Source: Flavobacterium sp. 245 (GTDB taxonomy: Bacteria; Bacteroidota; Bacteroidia; Flavobacteriales; Flavobacteriaceae). From it: a stretch of DNA of 64,000 bases. Below the pieces are notes generated by a model. That model was given only the letters and a program-made list of their open reading frames with translations. It was not told where the DNA came from and searched no databases. A program made the translations under genes and the position numbers. The stretch is from the NCBI RefSeq assembly GCF_004362055.1, contig NZ_SNXB01000004.1, forward strand, positions 400,412 through 464,411, in the 5' to 3' direction. Below, one piece after another: positions 8,882 through 19,728 of the stretch (position 1 is the first letter of the stretch; every line of letters starts with the position of its first letter).

Positions 8882-9193
8882 TTATAATTGCGAGTGAATA
8901 TAATTTGTTATTGAAGCCATATTAGTGTCGTCCAGTTTTGCTTTTTTCTGCATACGAACTAAAATTGGTTGCCATTCTTCTTTTGAAAATTTAGTTGGTT
9001 CATAAAGCTTATGACATTTTGCACAGCTATTTTCATATAGATTTTTACCTGCTGCTAATTCCGGCGTTAATTCTGCTGCTTTAACTTCTTTGTTAACAGG
9101 AGGAGTTTCTGCAGATGCAACAGCTGTTTTTTTGGTACCACATGATGCTAAAAGCAACATTACAACCATTAAACTTAAGATTTTTGTTTTCAT
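8882..9193 (-). CDS. Small c-type cytochrome lipoprotein
   Basis: 103 residues. The lipoprotein signal MKTKILSLMVVMLLLASC ends in a lipobox (LLAS-C18). One haem-binding CxxCH (CAKCH) lies in KNLYENSCAKCHKLYEP, and a distal Met may come from the ILVRMQKKAKL region. It should be an envelope-anchored mono-haem electron carrier; redox partners are unknown. It stands alone and is convergent with the Rnk-like gene. Confidence 0.82.
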   Translation of the reverse strand: MKTKILSLMVVMLLLASCGTKKTAVASAETPPVNKEVKAAELTPELAAGKNLYENSCAKCHKLYEPTKFSKEEWQPILVRMQKKAKLDDTNMASITNYIHSQL

Positions 9194-9223
9194 TGCTTGG
9201 TTTCGTTTTTAATTTAAGTAAAT

Positions 9224-9258
9224 ATAAAAAAATCCCATATGCCGCGACATATGGGATT
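9224..9258 (-). terminator. Strong terminator of the PPIase gene
   Basis: A perfect 11-base stem AATCCCATATG / CATATGGGATT with loop CCGCGA; read on the minus strand it is followed by a run of seven T. It lies 36 bases after the PPIase stop. Confidence 0.88.
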
Positions 9259-9293
9259 ACTATTTAAAACAATACTAAATTGTTCTTATACTC

Positions 9294-10226
9294 TTATTTA
9301 ACATCCATTAATTCAACGTCAAAAATCAAAGTTGCATTTGGCGGGATAACTCCTCCTGCTCCTGCTGGTCCGTATCCTAAATCAGATGGAATTACAAAAC
9401 GAGCTTTGTCTCCAACTTGCAATAAAGCAATACCTTCGTCCCATCCTTCGATAACTTGTCCAATCCCTAATTTAAATTCGATTGGTTTTTTTCTTGGGTA
9501 AGATGAATCAAAAACTTTTCCGTTTTCTAAAGAACCTTCGTAGTGAACAGAAACTGTTTTTCCAGCTTCAGCTCTTTTACCTTCTCCTTTTTGAATCATT
9601 TTATAACGTAAACCGCTTTCTGTTTTATCAAAACCAGCAGCTAATTGTTCCATTTTTGCTTCAGATTCTGCTTTTAAAGCTGCTTCTCTTTTTAGACGAG
9701 CACCTTTTAAACCAATAAAAGACTCAATAGCATTCCATTTTTGAGCTTCTTCACCCACTCTGATAATTTCTAAAGTTTCAAGAGCATCACCTTGAGCAAC
9801 AGCATCAACTACATCTTGTCCTTCTACTACATGGCCAAAAACAGTATGTTTTCCATCTAACCAAGGAGTTGGAACGTGCGTAATGAAAAATTGAGAACCG
9901 TTAGTTCCAGGGCCTGAATTTGCCATAGACAAAACTCCCGGACGATCGTGTTTCAAGCTTGGAATGAATTCATCATCAAATTTATATCCAGGATCTCCAG
10001 TTCCAGTTCCTTTAGGACATCCTCCCTGAATCATGAAATCAGGAATTACTCTGTGAAAGTTTAATCCGTCATAGAATTTTTGTCCTTGAGGTTTCACTTT
10101 ATTTTCCATATTTCCTTCTGCAAGAGCTACAAAGTTTCCTACAGTTCCTGGTGTCAAATCGTGTGTCAATTTTACTAAAATCGAACCTTTGCTAGTATTA
10201 AATTTAGCGTATATTCCGTTTTCCAT
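9294..10226 (-). CDS. Dual-domain peptidyl-prolyl isomerase (cyclophilin-FKBP fusion)
   Basis: 310 residues. Residues 1-165 are a cyclophilin domain ([71 protein letters not shown]). Residues about 205-310 are an FKBP domain ([54 protein letters not shown]). A helical linker with [21 protein letters not shown] joins them. Both active sites look intact. No signal peptide, so it should act as a cytosolic folding catalyst. Fusions of the two immunophilin families are rare; they have been described from Flavobacterium and some protists. Confidence 0.93.
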   Translation of the reverse strand: MENGIYAKFNTSKGSILVKLTHDLTPGTVGNFVALAEGNMENKVKPQGQKFYDGLNFHRVIPDFMIQGGCPKGTGTGDPGYKFDDEFIPSLKHDRPGVLSMANSGPGTNGSQFFITHVPTPWLDGKHTVFGHVVEGQDVVDAVAQGDALETLEIIRVGEEAQKWNAIESFIGLKGARLKREAALKAESEAKMEQLAAGFDKTESGLRYKMIQKGEGKRAEAGKTVSVHYEGSLENGKVFDSSYPRKKPIEFKLGIGQVIEGWDEGIALLQVGDKARFVIPSDLGYGPAGAGGVIPPNATLIFDVELMDVK

Positions 10227-10251
10227 TGTTGTATTTTTTTTTATTCGAATG

Positions 10252-10259
10252 CAAATTTA
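10252..10259 (-). promoter_or_regulatory. Candidate -7 promoter box for the PPIase gene
   Basis: TAAATTTG on the minus strand, about 25 bases before the ATG, matches TAnnTTTG. It sits in the short gap before the MFS gene end, implying that the PPIase gene has its own promoter. Confidence 0.45.
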
Positions 10260-10274
10260 CAAATTAATTATTTA

Positions 10275-11453
10275 TCAATTTGTCTTTCTATTTTTAGATT
10301 TGGATTTATAAGTAAGTCCATAAACTGTAAATGCCAAAGCCGATAAGCCAACGCATCCTAGAGCGACTGCATGCCATCCGCCAAGTTTCCAAAGCAATAA
10401 TCCGTATGCAGATCCAGCTGCAGTTCCTAAAAAGCTAAACGACATAAAAACTGTGTTTAGTCTGTTTCTGGCTTCAGGCAATAAGGAATAAACTCGCGTT
10501 TGGTTTGAAATATGAACGCCCTGAATTCCTATATCAATAAATACAATCCCAATTGCAATTCCTATTACACTTTCTATCGAAAAATAAAAAATCAAAAAGC
10601 TTATTAAGATTAATAAACAGCCGTATCCAACTGCAATTCTAGAATTTCCTTTATCTCCAATTTTACCAACCAAAGGCGCCGCCAAAGCTCCAGAAGCACC
10701 CACAATACCGAATAAACCAATTGTTGCACTATTAAAGTTAAATGGTTCGCCTGAAAGCAGTAAAACCATAGTTGTCCAGAAAGCGCCAAATTGAGCAAAG
10801 CTGAAAACATTGATTGCAGTAGCTTCACGCAAAACGGGCTGTGTTTTTATAAGTGTAAATAATGATTGAATCAATTGTCCATAAGTTCCCTCAAATTGAG
10901 GTTTATTAACTGGGAATTTATTTTGAATCACAAAAAAGATCAAAAGACAAATCCCTGCAGCAATATAAAACATCGACCTCCAGCCTAAAACTTGCCCAAT
11001 AAAGCCACTTAAAGTTCTAGAAAGCAAAATCCCGACCAATAAACCACTCATAATTGTTCCGATAACTTTTCCGCGTTGTTCTACTGAACTTAAGGAAGCA
11101 GCTAAAGGCAAAATAAGCTGTGGTACTATTGAAGTAATTCCGATTAATAAAGAAGAAACTTGCAAAAGAAAGAAACTTTGCGCTGTAGCTGCTAAAATTA
11201 AAGCAATTACAGAAGCAAAAGTGGTAATCAAAATTTGTTTTTTGCGTTCTAATTTATCACCAAGAGGCACCATAAAAAAGAGACCTATCGCATAACCAGC
11301 CTGTGTCAGATACGTTATTGTTCCGGCACTGGCCTGGGGAATTTTAAATTCGTTGGCAATTAAAACAATCAAAGGCTGGCAGTAATAAAGATTTGCAACT
11401 ATAAGACCAGTGCAAACTGCCATAAACAAGACATTGGTTTTAGATAAATTCAT
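10275..11453 (-). CDS. MFS transporter
   Basis: 392 residues with about 12 predicted membrane helices and the MFS loop motif GDKLERKKQ between helices 2 and 3, plus the GKIGDKGNSR repeat of it in the second half. The pattern fits a drug/metabolite-type exporter (DHA1-like, YnfM-type). The substrate is not evident. It is upstream of the PPIase gene on the same strand, 48 bases away. Confidence 0.85.
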   Translation of the reverse strand: MNLSKTNVLFMAVCTGLIVANLYYCQPLIVLIANEFKIPQASAGTITYLTQAGYAIGLFFMVPLGDKLERKKQILITTFASVIALILAATAQSFFLLQVSSLLIGITSIVPQLILPLAASLSSVEQRGKVIGTIMSGLLVGILLSRTLSGFIGQVLGWRSMFYIAAGICLLIFFVIQNKFPVNKPQFEGTYGQLIQSLFTLIKTQPVLREATAINVFSFAQFGAFWTTMVLLLSGEPFNFNSATIGLFGIVGASGALAAPLVGKIGDKGNSRIAVGYGCLLILISFLIFYFSIESVIGIAIGIVFIDIGIQGVHISNQTRVYSLLPEARNRLNTVFMSFSFLGTAAGSAYGLLLWKLGGWHAVALGCVGLSALAFTVYGLTYKSKSKNRKTN

Positions 11454-11457
11454 GATG

Positions 11458-11465
11458 CAAAAATA
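11458..11465 (-). promoter_or_regulatory. Candidate -7 box directly before the MFS start codon
   Basis: TATTTTTG on the minus strand ends only 4 bases before the ATG at 11453. If used, the mRNA would be leaderless or nearly so, or translation starts further inside. A TTTTG lies 16 bases upstream instead of the usual 19. Confidence 0.35.
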
Positions 11466-11557
11466 CCAATCTAATCTTTATCAAAACTTTAAAAAATCTA
11501 TAAATTTTTCAAATTCAAGTTAAGATCTGGATATTTCTGCATCAATATTACTGACTT

Positions 11558-11908
11558 TTAAGCTTTTAAAAAATCTTCTCTAACCGGACTAAAAACATCC
11601 GTCAGCATTCCGGTTTCAAGACAAACAACACCATGAACAGCGTGAGGCGGAATGTAAAAACTGTCGCCTTCTTTTAATGTTTGTGTTACACCGCTGATCG
11701 TTACATCAAATTTTCCGCTGGCAATATACGTTACCTGCGAATGGTAATGATCGTGTAAAACGCCAATACCACCTTTTTCAAAATGAACATTTACAAGCAT
11801 AATTCGGTCATCAAAGGCCAAAATTTTGCGTTTAATTCCCTCTCCTACTACTTCCCATTCTATATCGTCACCTTTTATAAATTCTTTGCTAGTTGCCATT
11901 TTATTCAT
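11558..11908 (-). CDS. Cupin-domain protein
   Basis: 116 residues from ATG 11908 (or 11899, MATSKEF). A single cupin barrel: HDHYHSQVTYIASGKFDVTISG carries the first metal-binding box (H, H, E replaced by Q region) and GDSFYIPPHAVHGV the second. It resembles small mono-cupins of the KdgF/sugar-related type. The start overlaps the stop of the archaemetzincin gene (ATGAATAA), so translation is probably coupled; a longer reading frame beginning at 11923 lies inside that gene and is unlikely. Confidence 0.8.
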   Translation of the reverse strand: MNKMATSKEFIKGDDIEWEVVGEGIKRKILAFDDRIMLVNVHFEKGGIGVLHDHYHSQVTYIASGKFDVTISGVTQTLKEGDSFYIPPHAVHGVVCLETGMLTDVFSPVREDFLKA

Positions 11909-12812
11909 TTTTAATTTTTTCAATATCTTTTTTCATTAATGCTAATCCTTCTGCTAAGTTATTTTCTTTAAAATACATTTCCAATTCTTTTAGCCTTTTT
12001 ACATTATCATATTTGAATCCGGAATTTAGTTTTCTTTGACAAAGCGAACACAATCTAAGTGAATGTTCATCTGTTTCTGATAAGCTATTGGTGCCGTTCA
12101 TAGCACAATCTGCCTCAATGCAATGATGCAGACCAAACATATGTCCAATTTCGTGCGAACAAATTTTAAGCAATCTTTCTAAACACAAACTAAAATCTGC
12201 TCCTTCAACTTTTTTGTCATATAATCTATGAATCGAACTTACTGCGATTTTATCTCTGTAAGACGCAAGCCCAAAAACATAATTCCATTCTGGTTTTGGA
12301 TACAGATCCTTTTCTGTTATTGCCATTAAAGCAATTCCATTTTTATGTTTTTCTTTCTTTAGGACACTATCTAAAATATATCCCGCCAAAAATTGTTCCT
12401 GTCCAAGCTCTCCGCTCCTTCTAACATGTTTTGGAATAATATCATTTGAAACCTCTTTCAAAACCTTTGTCTCCAACTGAAAAAATATTTCTAAATATTG
12501 ACGTACCAATTCAATTTGCTTGACTTGCAATGCATTGAATTCTCCAATTGGCTGCAAATAAATAATATTCTCTTCTTTTGTTGGTACAATGTGTTGTGTA
12601 TTTATAAATTGCTCAAAACTCTGTCCTTTTTCTTTATGAGAATATAGCCAATCACCAAAAACTGGTGTACCAAGCTTTACGTCATTGACTTTAATTTCGG
12701 CAAAATAGGGATTTGGAGGTAAATTTAATTCTGGATTTGTTCCTAAATTTTCTTTTTTATTTGATTGACATGAACAAAAAATTGCAACTATCAGAAAAAG
12801 AAGTTTCTTCAT
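11901..12812 (-). CDS. Archaemetzincin-family zinc protease, lipoprotein
   Basis: 303 residues. A lipobox (VAIFCSC, Cys near 13-15) suggests membrane anchoring. The active site is H220-E221..H224..G227..H230, followed by C231, C236-A-M238 and C255-x-x-C258, matching the archaemetzincin consensus HExxHxxGx3Cx4CxM...CxxC, with 16 instead of 17 residues before the last pair. The cysteines bind a structural zinc. The biological substrate of archaemetzincins is unknown. It lies in a minus-strand cluster with the TIM-barrel protein upstream (15 bases) and the cupin downstream (overlap). Confidence 0.9.
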   Translation of the reverse strand: MKKLLFLIVAIFCSCQSNKKENLGTNPELNLPPNPYFAEIKVNDVKLGTPVFGDWLYSHKEKGQSFEQFINTQHIVPTKEENIIYLQPIGEFNALQVKQIELVRQYLEIFFQLETKVLKEVSNDIIPKHVRRSGELGQEQFLAGYILDSVLKKEKHKNGIALMAITEKDLYPKPEWNYVFGLASYRDKIAVSSIHRLYDKKVEGADFSLCLERLLKICSHEIGHMFGLHHCIEADCAMNGTNSLSETDEHSLRLCSLCQRKLNSGFKYDNVKRLKELEMYFKENNLAEGLALMKKDIEKIKNE

Positions 12813-12827
12813 AAATTAACAACTGAA

Positions 12828-13691
12828 TTAAATTAGATTTTTGGAAATAAAATCACAACTTGTTTTAATGGACTCAAAAGCGTTAACAGCAAAATTATTC
12901 TCCTGTTCAACAAAAAAATGAACCATTCCTGATTGTTTTATTTCTGCAAAAAACGGTTTAAAATCAATAGAACCAGAACCAATTTCAGTATTCAAAGCAG
13001 GATTAATCTTATCCATATCTTTAACATGCCACATTTTAAAGCGTCCCGCATTCTCCTTAAATAATTTAAGTGGATCATTACCGGAACGAACTACCCAATA
13101 TAAATCTAATTCAAACCAAACTAAATTTTTATCTGTTTCTTTCAATAGAATCTCATAACCTGTGATACCGTCCTGCTTTTTAAACTCAAAATCGTGATTA
13201 TGATACGCTAGTTTCAATCCCGCATCGGCACACATTTTTCCGGCTTCGTTTAAACGAGCGGCAATCTTATGAAAATCATTTCTAAAAGGTTCATCAACCC
13301 AGGGAACGGTCAAATATTCGTTTTTTAAAATTTTAGCCGCTTCGATGGCTTCTTTAACTTCTTCTAAATTTCCATCATACAAAAAGCTTCCTAAATTATA
13401 ATGCCCGCTTACTGCTTTTAAGTTATTTGCATCTAAGATTTTTTTTAGCTCGATTGGAGCCAATCCCCAAAATTGGTCTTTTATAGAAAAGCCGTAAGTT
13501 TCGACAGTTGTATATCCTGCTTTTGCCACTTTCTCTAAAGTTGATTTTACATCTTTTGGAAGTTCATCGCGCAACGTATATAACTGTAAACCTATTTCAT
13601 TTTTGTTCATAGTAAAAGCTAATGAAGGCAAGGCCAAAACTGCAGTCGCAACTAAGCCTGTATTTATAATAAAGTTTCTTCTTGTTATCAT
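12828..13691 (-). CDS. Tat-exported sugar isomerase/epimerase-like TIM-barrel protein
   Basis: 287 residues. The N-terminus MITRRNFIINTGLVATAVLALPSLAF is a twin-arginine signal. The rest is an AP endonuclease 2/xylose isomerase-like TIM barrel: GLQLYTLRDEL, KAVSGHYNLG, YHNHDFEF (metal-binding His), ELDLYWVVRSGNDP, WHVKDM and FFVEQEN. Such Bacteroidota proteins act on sugars in the periplasm; the exact reaction is not known. It is 15 bases upstream of the archaemetzincin gene and probably in one transcript with it. Confidence 0.87.
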   Translation of the reverse strand: MITRRNFIINTGLVATAVLALPSLAFTMNKNEIGLQLYTLRDELPKDVKSTLEKVAKAGYTTVETYGFSIKDQFWGLAPIELKKILDANNLKAVSGHYNLGSFLYDGNLEEVKEAIEAAKILKNEYLTVPWVDEPFRNDFHKIAARLNEAGKMCADAGLKLAYHNHDFEFKKQDGITGYEILLKETDKNLVWFELDLYWVVRSGNDPLKLFKENAGRFKMWHVKDMDKINPALNTEIGSGSIDFKPFFAEIKQSGMVHFFVEQENNFAVNAFESIKTSCDFISKNLI

Positions 13692-13741
13692 TTTAATTTT
13701 AAAAAATCTAAAAGTAAAACTACTCTTTTTATTAAAACTCT

Positions 13742-14287
13742 TTACAAATCAATCAAAAATTGATTTTCGAAGTTTTCAATAAGTTGATTTAGAGCGGTAC
13801 GTGTTTCAACATTTATAATCTTTCCATCTTCATTAATTTTCCCACGAACACCTTCTATTAAAAGCAAATTTTCATTTTGAAATTGCGCTTCCAAGGTTTT
13901 CATTATCAAAATTAATTGTTCGTGCGCCATTTCTCCTAAAGCAGAAGCAGTAATAAGACCAGTCTTTTTTCCTGAGAAAATAGTACTCGAAACACACCAT
14001 TCTAGAGCATTCTTTAAACTTCCCGGCAAACTGAAAACATATTCTGGTGTGCAAATTAAAACACCATCTGACTGAGCAATTTTATTTCTAAAATCAATCA
14101 CATTTTCTGGTGGATTTTCTTGATCCAGATCGGGATTAAAATGAGGCAACTGATCTAATTTTTCAAAAATTTCTATTTCAAATTCCGATTTTATATTTTC
14201 TGAAATATGTTTTAAAATTTTAAAATTACTGGCATTTTTTCTGGTACTGCCATTTATTGCAAAAATTTTTATTTTTTGAGAAGACAT
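13742..14287 (-). CDS. NADPH-dependent FMN reductase-family flavoprotein
   Basis: 181 residues of flavodoxin-like fold. The FMN phosphate loop is INGSTRKNASNFK (residues about 12-24), and CTPEYVFSLPGSLKNALEW is the family hallmark (TPEYN-S-PG-LKNA-D). It probably reduces quinones or other acceptors using NAD(P)H. In the hallmark Asn after TPEY is Val here (TPEYVFSLPG). It lies 17 bases downstream of the transposase gene and 50 bases upstream of the TIM-barrel gene. Confidence 0.88.
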   Translation of the reverse strand: MSSQKIKIFAINGSTRKNASNFKILKHISENIKSEFEIEIFEKLDQLPHFNPDLDQENPPENVIDFRNKIAQSDGVLICTPEYVFSLPGSLKNALEWCVSSTIFSGKKTGLITASALGEMAHEQLILIMKTLEAQFQNENLLLIEGVRGKINEDGKIINVETRTALNQLIENFENQFLIDL

Positions 14288-14303
14288 TTTCAGGCTAAAA
14301 ATT

Positions 14304-14765
14304 TTAAATTAATTCTTTAAAAATAAACTTTTCATCATAATCTACTTCAAACTTTTTAAGAAAATTAATATACTCTTCTCTAAATGATTTCTTTTTATGA
14401 TGCAATTCTTGATTTTGAATATAATTTACAACGGCATTTAGCTGTGATTTACTATACGAAAATGCTCCATATCCTTCTTGCCATTCAAAATGATTACCAA
14501 TAAATTTATTGTCATTTATCCATTTCGATGAATTTTGTTTTACACTTTTCATTAATTCAGATATAGACTGCGCAGGTCTTATTCCGATTAAAATATGAAC
14601 ATGATCAGCAACTCCTTTTATAGCCAAAAGTTTATGATTATTATTTTTAATAATCCCTGAAATATACTTGTACAACTCCTCTTTCCAGCTTTTGTGTATT
14701 GTTGCCTTTCTATATTTAACAGCAAAGACAAAATGAATATGTATTTGAGTGTATGTATTTGCCAT
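14304..14765 (-). CDS. RAYT/IS200-like Y1 transposase (REP-associated)
   Basis: 153 residues, a Y1 HUH endonuclease of the IS200/RAYT group. The HUH motif is H55-V-H57 in DHVHILIG; the likely catalytic tyrosine is Y115 in VVNYIQNQELHH. It cuts single-stranded DNA hairpins. It is not bounded by a neat insertion-sequence end pair; rather, several REP-like palindromes lie just upstream, which points to a RAYT (domesticated, REP-mobilising) rather than an active IS200. The C-terminal extension with KFEVDYDEKFIF fits RAYTs of Bacteroidota. Confidence 0.85.
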   Translation of the reverse strand: MANTYTQIHIHFVFAVKYRKATIHKSWKEELYKYISGIIKNNNHKLLAIKGVADHVHILIGIRPAQSISELMKSVKQNSSKWINDNKFIGNHFEWQEGYGAFSYSKSQLNAVVNYIQNQELHHKKKSFREEYINFLKKFEVDYDEKFIFKELI

Positions 14766-14778
14766 TATTATGTATGCA

Positions 14779-15198
14779 GTCCCTACGGGACATTGATTCT
14801 TAATTGTTTTTTTTCTACCAATATTTTATTCCTAACGGAATAAGTCCAGTTGGTCAAAAACACAAAAAAGAAAGAAATTTCGCTCAAAAAATTATCTTGT
14901 GATAACTTTGATATTCTGAATTTTGAAAGAATATCCCAAACAATGATTTGTTTGGACGAAGTTCCTTTACAAACAAAATCTCCTTAGAAACTGCCAATGT
15001 TTTATTCCTAAGGGAATAAGTCCAGTTGGTCGAAAACAGAAAAGAAACAATTCAAAAAAATAATTATAATAAATCCGATATTCTGAATTTTGAAAGAATA
15101 TCCCAAACAATGATTTGTTTGGACGAAGTTCCTTTAGGAACAAAATATCGGTAGAAACATTTTTTTTTGCGATATAGTTATTTTGTCCCGTTAGGGAC
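14779..15198. repeat. REP-like palindrome cluster next to the RAYT gene
   Basis: Short hairpins in order: GTCCC-tac-GGGAC (14779-14791), TTATTCC-taac-GGAATAA (14826-14843), the same type again at 15002-15019, GTTCC-ttta-GGAAC (15128-15141) and GTCCC-gtta-GGGAC (15185-15198). Between 14826 and about 15150 lies a tandem duplication with a 176-base period: each unit has the TTATTCC hairpin, GTCCAGTTGGTC, a GATATTCT / AGAATATC hairpin and CCAAACA / TGTTTGG. In the first unit the GTTCC hairpin has decayed. This fills the 438-base gap; no gene is seen in it. Confidence 0.85.
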
Positions 15199-15203
15199 TT
15201 CAT

Positions 15204-15563
15204 TTACTTCACTGTCAATAAACCCATACCCGTTAACTTATCAGAATCAATAGATTGCGGTGAATAATTTTGTTTTTCATTTCTATACAAAACTACTTTC
15301 CCATATTTGTCTACATAAATATAAACGTAATTCCAAGATAATGGACCTGCCATTCTAGAATCTTTATCTTTATCTTTTTCATAAACTTGATCTGCATAAA
15401 TCAGTATTTCGCCATCTGTTGTGTTGTCAAATGTCCTTATTGGAGTTCCCCAGCTTTTTATTAGATTTTGTTTTGATTTACCAATCCATTTGTCGCCAGT
15501 GTTTTTTGAACTCACGCATGCGCATAATACCATTATAACACACAATACCATTATTTTTTTCAT
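15204..15563 (-). CDS. Small outer-surface or periplasmic lipoprotein, unknown function
   Basis: 119 residues from ATG 15563. Signal MKKIMVLCVIMVLCAC has a lipobox (VLCA-C16). The mature part includes WIGKSKQNLIKSWGTPIRTFDNTTDGEILIYADQVY, resembling the SmpA/BamE-like fold seen in small lipoproteins (G-x-P turn then a strand ending in YADQ). An upstream in-frame ATG at 15611 would give a non-signal N-terminus and is rejected. Function unknown. Confidence 0.75.
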   Translation of the reverse strand: MKKIMVLCVIMVLCACVSSKNTGDKWIGKSKQNLIKSWGTPIRTFDNTTDGEILIYADQVYEKDKDKDSRMAGPLSWNYVYIYVDKYGKVVLYRNEKQNYSPQSIDSDKLTGMGLLTVK

Positions 15564-15790
15564 TAGATCAAGATTTAGATTTAAGGCAAAAGTTTTACAT
15601 ATTAAAAACATGTAATTCTACTTAAAATTACTAAAAAAAGTATTACATAAAAACTTTCAAATGTTATATAATTATTATTTATTTAATTGAAAAACAACAA
15701 ATTAAAAATATAATTCTAATGAATATTTGAGTTCATTTTGGCTGGTATTTTTTTAAATTCCAGTTCTAAATTTCTTCCATATTTACTTTG

Positions 15791-15798
15791 TATCTTTG
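15791..15798 (+). promoter_or_regulatory. Candidate -7 promoter box for trmD
   Basis: TATCTTTG fits TAnnTTTG and lies 25 bases before the trmD ATG. The -33 element is not obvious. Confidence 0.5.
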
Positions 15799-15823
15799 CA
15801 CCTAAAACTTTTGAAAGAGAAAA

Positions 15824-16498
15824 ATGCGAATTGACATTATTACACTTTTACCTGAATTATTAAGAAGCCCGTTTGAGGCTTCGATTATGAAACGTGCCAT
15901 TGACAAAGGTTTAGTCGAAGTACATTTTCACAATCTTCGTGATTATAGCACTAACAGACAAAAAAGTGTCGACGATTATCCGTTTGGTGGAGGCGCAGGA
16001 ATGGTGATGACGATTCAGCCAATAGACGACTGTATCACACATTTAAAAAGTCAGCGCAATTATGACGAAATAATTTATATGTCGCCTGACGGAGAAACGC
16101 TGAATCAAAAAATGGCCAATACCATGTCAATGTATGAAAACATCATCATTTTATGTGGCCATTATAAAGGTGTTGACCAAAGAGTAAGAGATCATTTTAT
16201 TACCAAAGAAATTTCGATTGGTGATTATGTTTTGTCTGGCGGAGAATTAGGTGCTATCGTTTTATCTGATGCATTAATTAGATTGATTCCTGGCGTTTTA
16301 AGTGACGAGACTTCGGCTTTGACTGACAGTTTTCAGGATAATTTGCTTTCTGGACCTATATATACAAGGCCGGCAGATTATAAAGGATGGAAAGTCCCAG
16401 AAGTTTTAACCAGCGGTCATTTTGCCAAAATTGACAAATGGCGCGAAGACATGGCTTTTGAACATACTAAAAACAGACGTCCGGATTTACTTGAATAG
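15824..16498 (+). CDS. trmD: tRNA (guanine-37-N1)-methyltransferase
   Basis: 224 residues. TrmD landmarks: [11 protein letters not shown] at the start, [25 protein letters not shown] and the SPOUT knot segment [14 protein letters not shown], then [32 protein letters not shown]. It methylates G37 of tRNAs with S-adenosylmethionine, preventing +1 frameshifts. rplS lies 220 bases downstream, the usual trmD-rplS order, but with a separate promoter here. Confidence 0.97.
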   Translation: MRIDIITLLPELLRSPFEASIMKRAIDKGLVEVHFHNLRDYSTNRQKSVDDYPFGGGAGMVMTIQPIDDCITHLKSQRNYDEIIYMSPDGETLNQKMANTMSMYENIIILCGHYKGVDQRVRDHFITKEISIGDYVLSGGELGAIVLSDALIRLIPGVLSDETSALTDSFQDNLLSGPIYTRPADYKGWKVPEVLTSGHFAKIDKWREDMAFEHTKNRRPDLLE

Positions 16499-16499
16499 T

Positions 16500-16600
16500 C
16501 TTAAAGTTTTTAAAGTCGAAAGTCATAAAGCCAACAATTTAGCATCTTCATTTTTAGATCATTAAGACTTTATGACTTTCAACTTTATGACTTAAAAAAT
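16500..16600. repeat. Fold-back between trmD and rplS
   Basis: AAGTCGAAAGTCATAAAG at about 16512-16530 pairs imperfectly with CTTTATGACTTTCAACTT at about 16568-16586. It may terminate trmD before the rplS promoter. Confidence 0.5.
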
Positions 16601-16638
16601 AATTTCAAATTTATAATTCATAATTTATAATTATTTTC

Positions 16639-16646
16639 TACATTTG
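16639..16646 (+). promoter_or_regulatory. Candidate -7 promoter box for rplS
   Basis: TACATTTG matches TAnnTTTG; transcription would start near 16652, just before the structured leader. Confidence 0.55.
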
Positions 16647-16656
16647 CACCCGAATT

Positions 16657-16692
16657 AGACTAACCTCTGGCGAGATCCGTGAATGTTACTCT
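16657..16692 (+). promoter_or_regulatory. Structured rplS leader, candidate L19 autoregulatory element
   Basis: AGACTAAC at 16657-16664 pairs with GTTACTCT at 16685-16692 (one C.C mismatch) and encloses a small hairpin CTC-TGGC-GAG plus an unpaired ATCCGTGAAT. It ends 27 bases before the rplS ATG. Ribosomal-protein leaders of L19 have been proposed in Flavobacteria; I recall this but could not check it. Binding of L19 to this RNA is inference. Confidence 0.5.
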
Positions 16693-16719
16693 ATATAAAA
16701 CTATAATAATAAAATTATC

Positions 16720-17070
16720 ATGGCAGATTTATTAAAATTCGTTCAAAACGAATTCGTTGCTAAAAAAGATTTCCCTGTTTTTGGAGCTGGAGATACTATC
16801 ACAGTTTTCTACGAAATTAAAGAGGGTGAAAAAACAAGAACTCAGTTTTTTAAAGGAGTTGTTATTCAAAGAAGAGGTTCTGGTAACACAGAAACTTTCA
16901 CGATTCGTAAAATGTCTGGAGCTGTTGGAGTTGAGCGTATCTTCCCAGTAAACTTGCCAGCTTTGCAAAAAATCGAAATCAACAAAAAAGGTGCAGTTCG
17001 TAGAGCTAGAATTTTCTACTTCAGAGAACTTACTGGTAAAAAAGCTAAGATTAAAGATAAAAGAAGATAA
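16720..17070 (+). CDS. rplS: 50S ribosomal protein L19
   Basis: 116 residues, full length. FPVFGAGDTITVFYEIKEGEKTRTQFFKGVVIQRRGSG and ERIFPVNLPALQKIEINKKGAVRRARIFYFRELTGKKAKIK are the conserved L19 core. It sits at the 30S-50S interface. It follows trmD, has its own promoter and leader, and ends at a strong terminator. Confidence 0.98.
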   Translation: MADLLKFVQNEFVAKKDFPVFGAGDTITVFYEIKEGEKTRTQFFKGVVIQRRGSGNTETFTIRKMSGAVGVERIFPVNLPALQKIEINKKGAVRRARIFYFRELTGKKAKIKDKRR

Positions 17071-17090
17071 TCATTTATCTCTTTGTTATA

Positions 17091-17128
17091 AAAAACTCGT
17101 TTCATATCATTTGAAACGAGTTTTTTTT
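17091..17128 (+). terminator. Terminator of rplS
   Basis: AAAAACTCGTTTCA / TGAAACGAGTTTTT stem with a short loop followed by T8; a very stable hairpin. Confidence 0.92.
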
Positions 17129-17197
17129 ATGCCTTCTTTTTAACCAATATCAAAACCGTAATTTTTTAATATCAAAACAATTGATTTGACAATTTAA

Positions 17198-19576
<2,379 letters not shown>

Positions 19577-19613
19577 TTCCAAAGCAGAACTAAATGTATT
19601 GCTGGAGATAAAT

Positions 19614-19646
19614 AAAAAAAGACAACCCTAAAAGGTTGTCTTTTTT
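19614..19646 (+). terminator. Terminator of icd
   Basis: AAGACAACC / GGTTGTCTT stem with a 6-base loop, flanked by an A-run and followed by T6. Confidence 0.88.
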
Positions 19647-19728
19647 GCTTATCTTAACCAATGTTTAACACATTTTCCGTGCTAAATATTAATAAGAATT
19701 CTTAACTATGTAAAACAAAATCAAAAAG

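Noticed and set aside
14304..14765. Active IS200 insertion sequence
   Set aside because: No clear left and right IS ends flank the gene, and the upstream repeats are short REP-like palindromes, so a RAYT is more likely.
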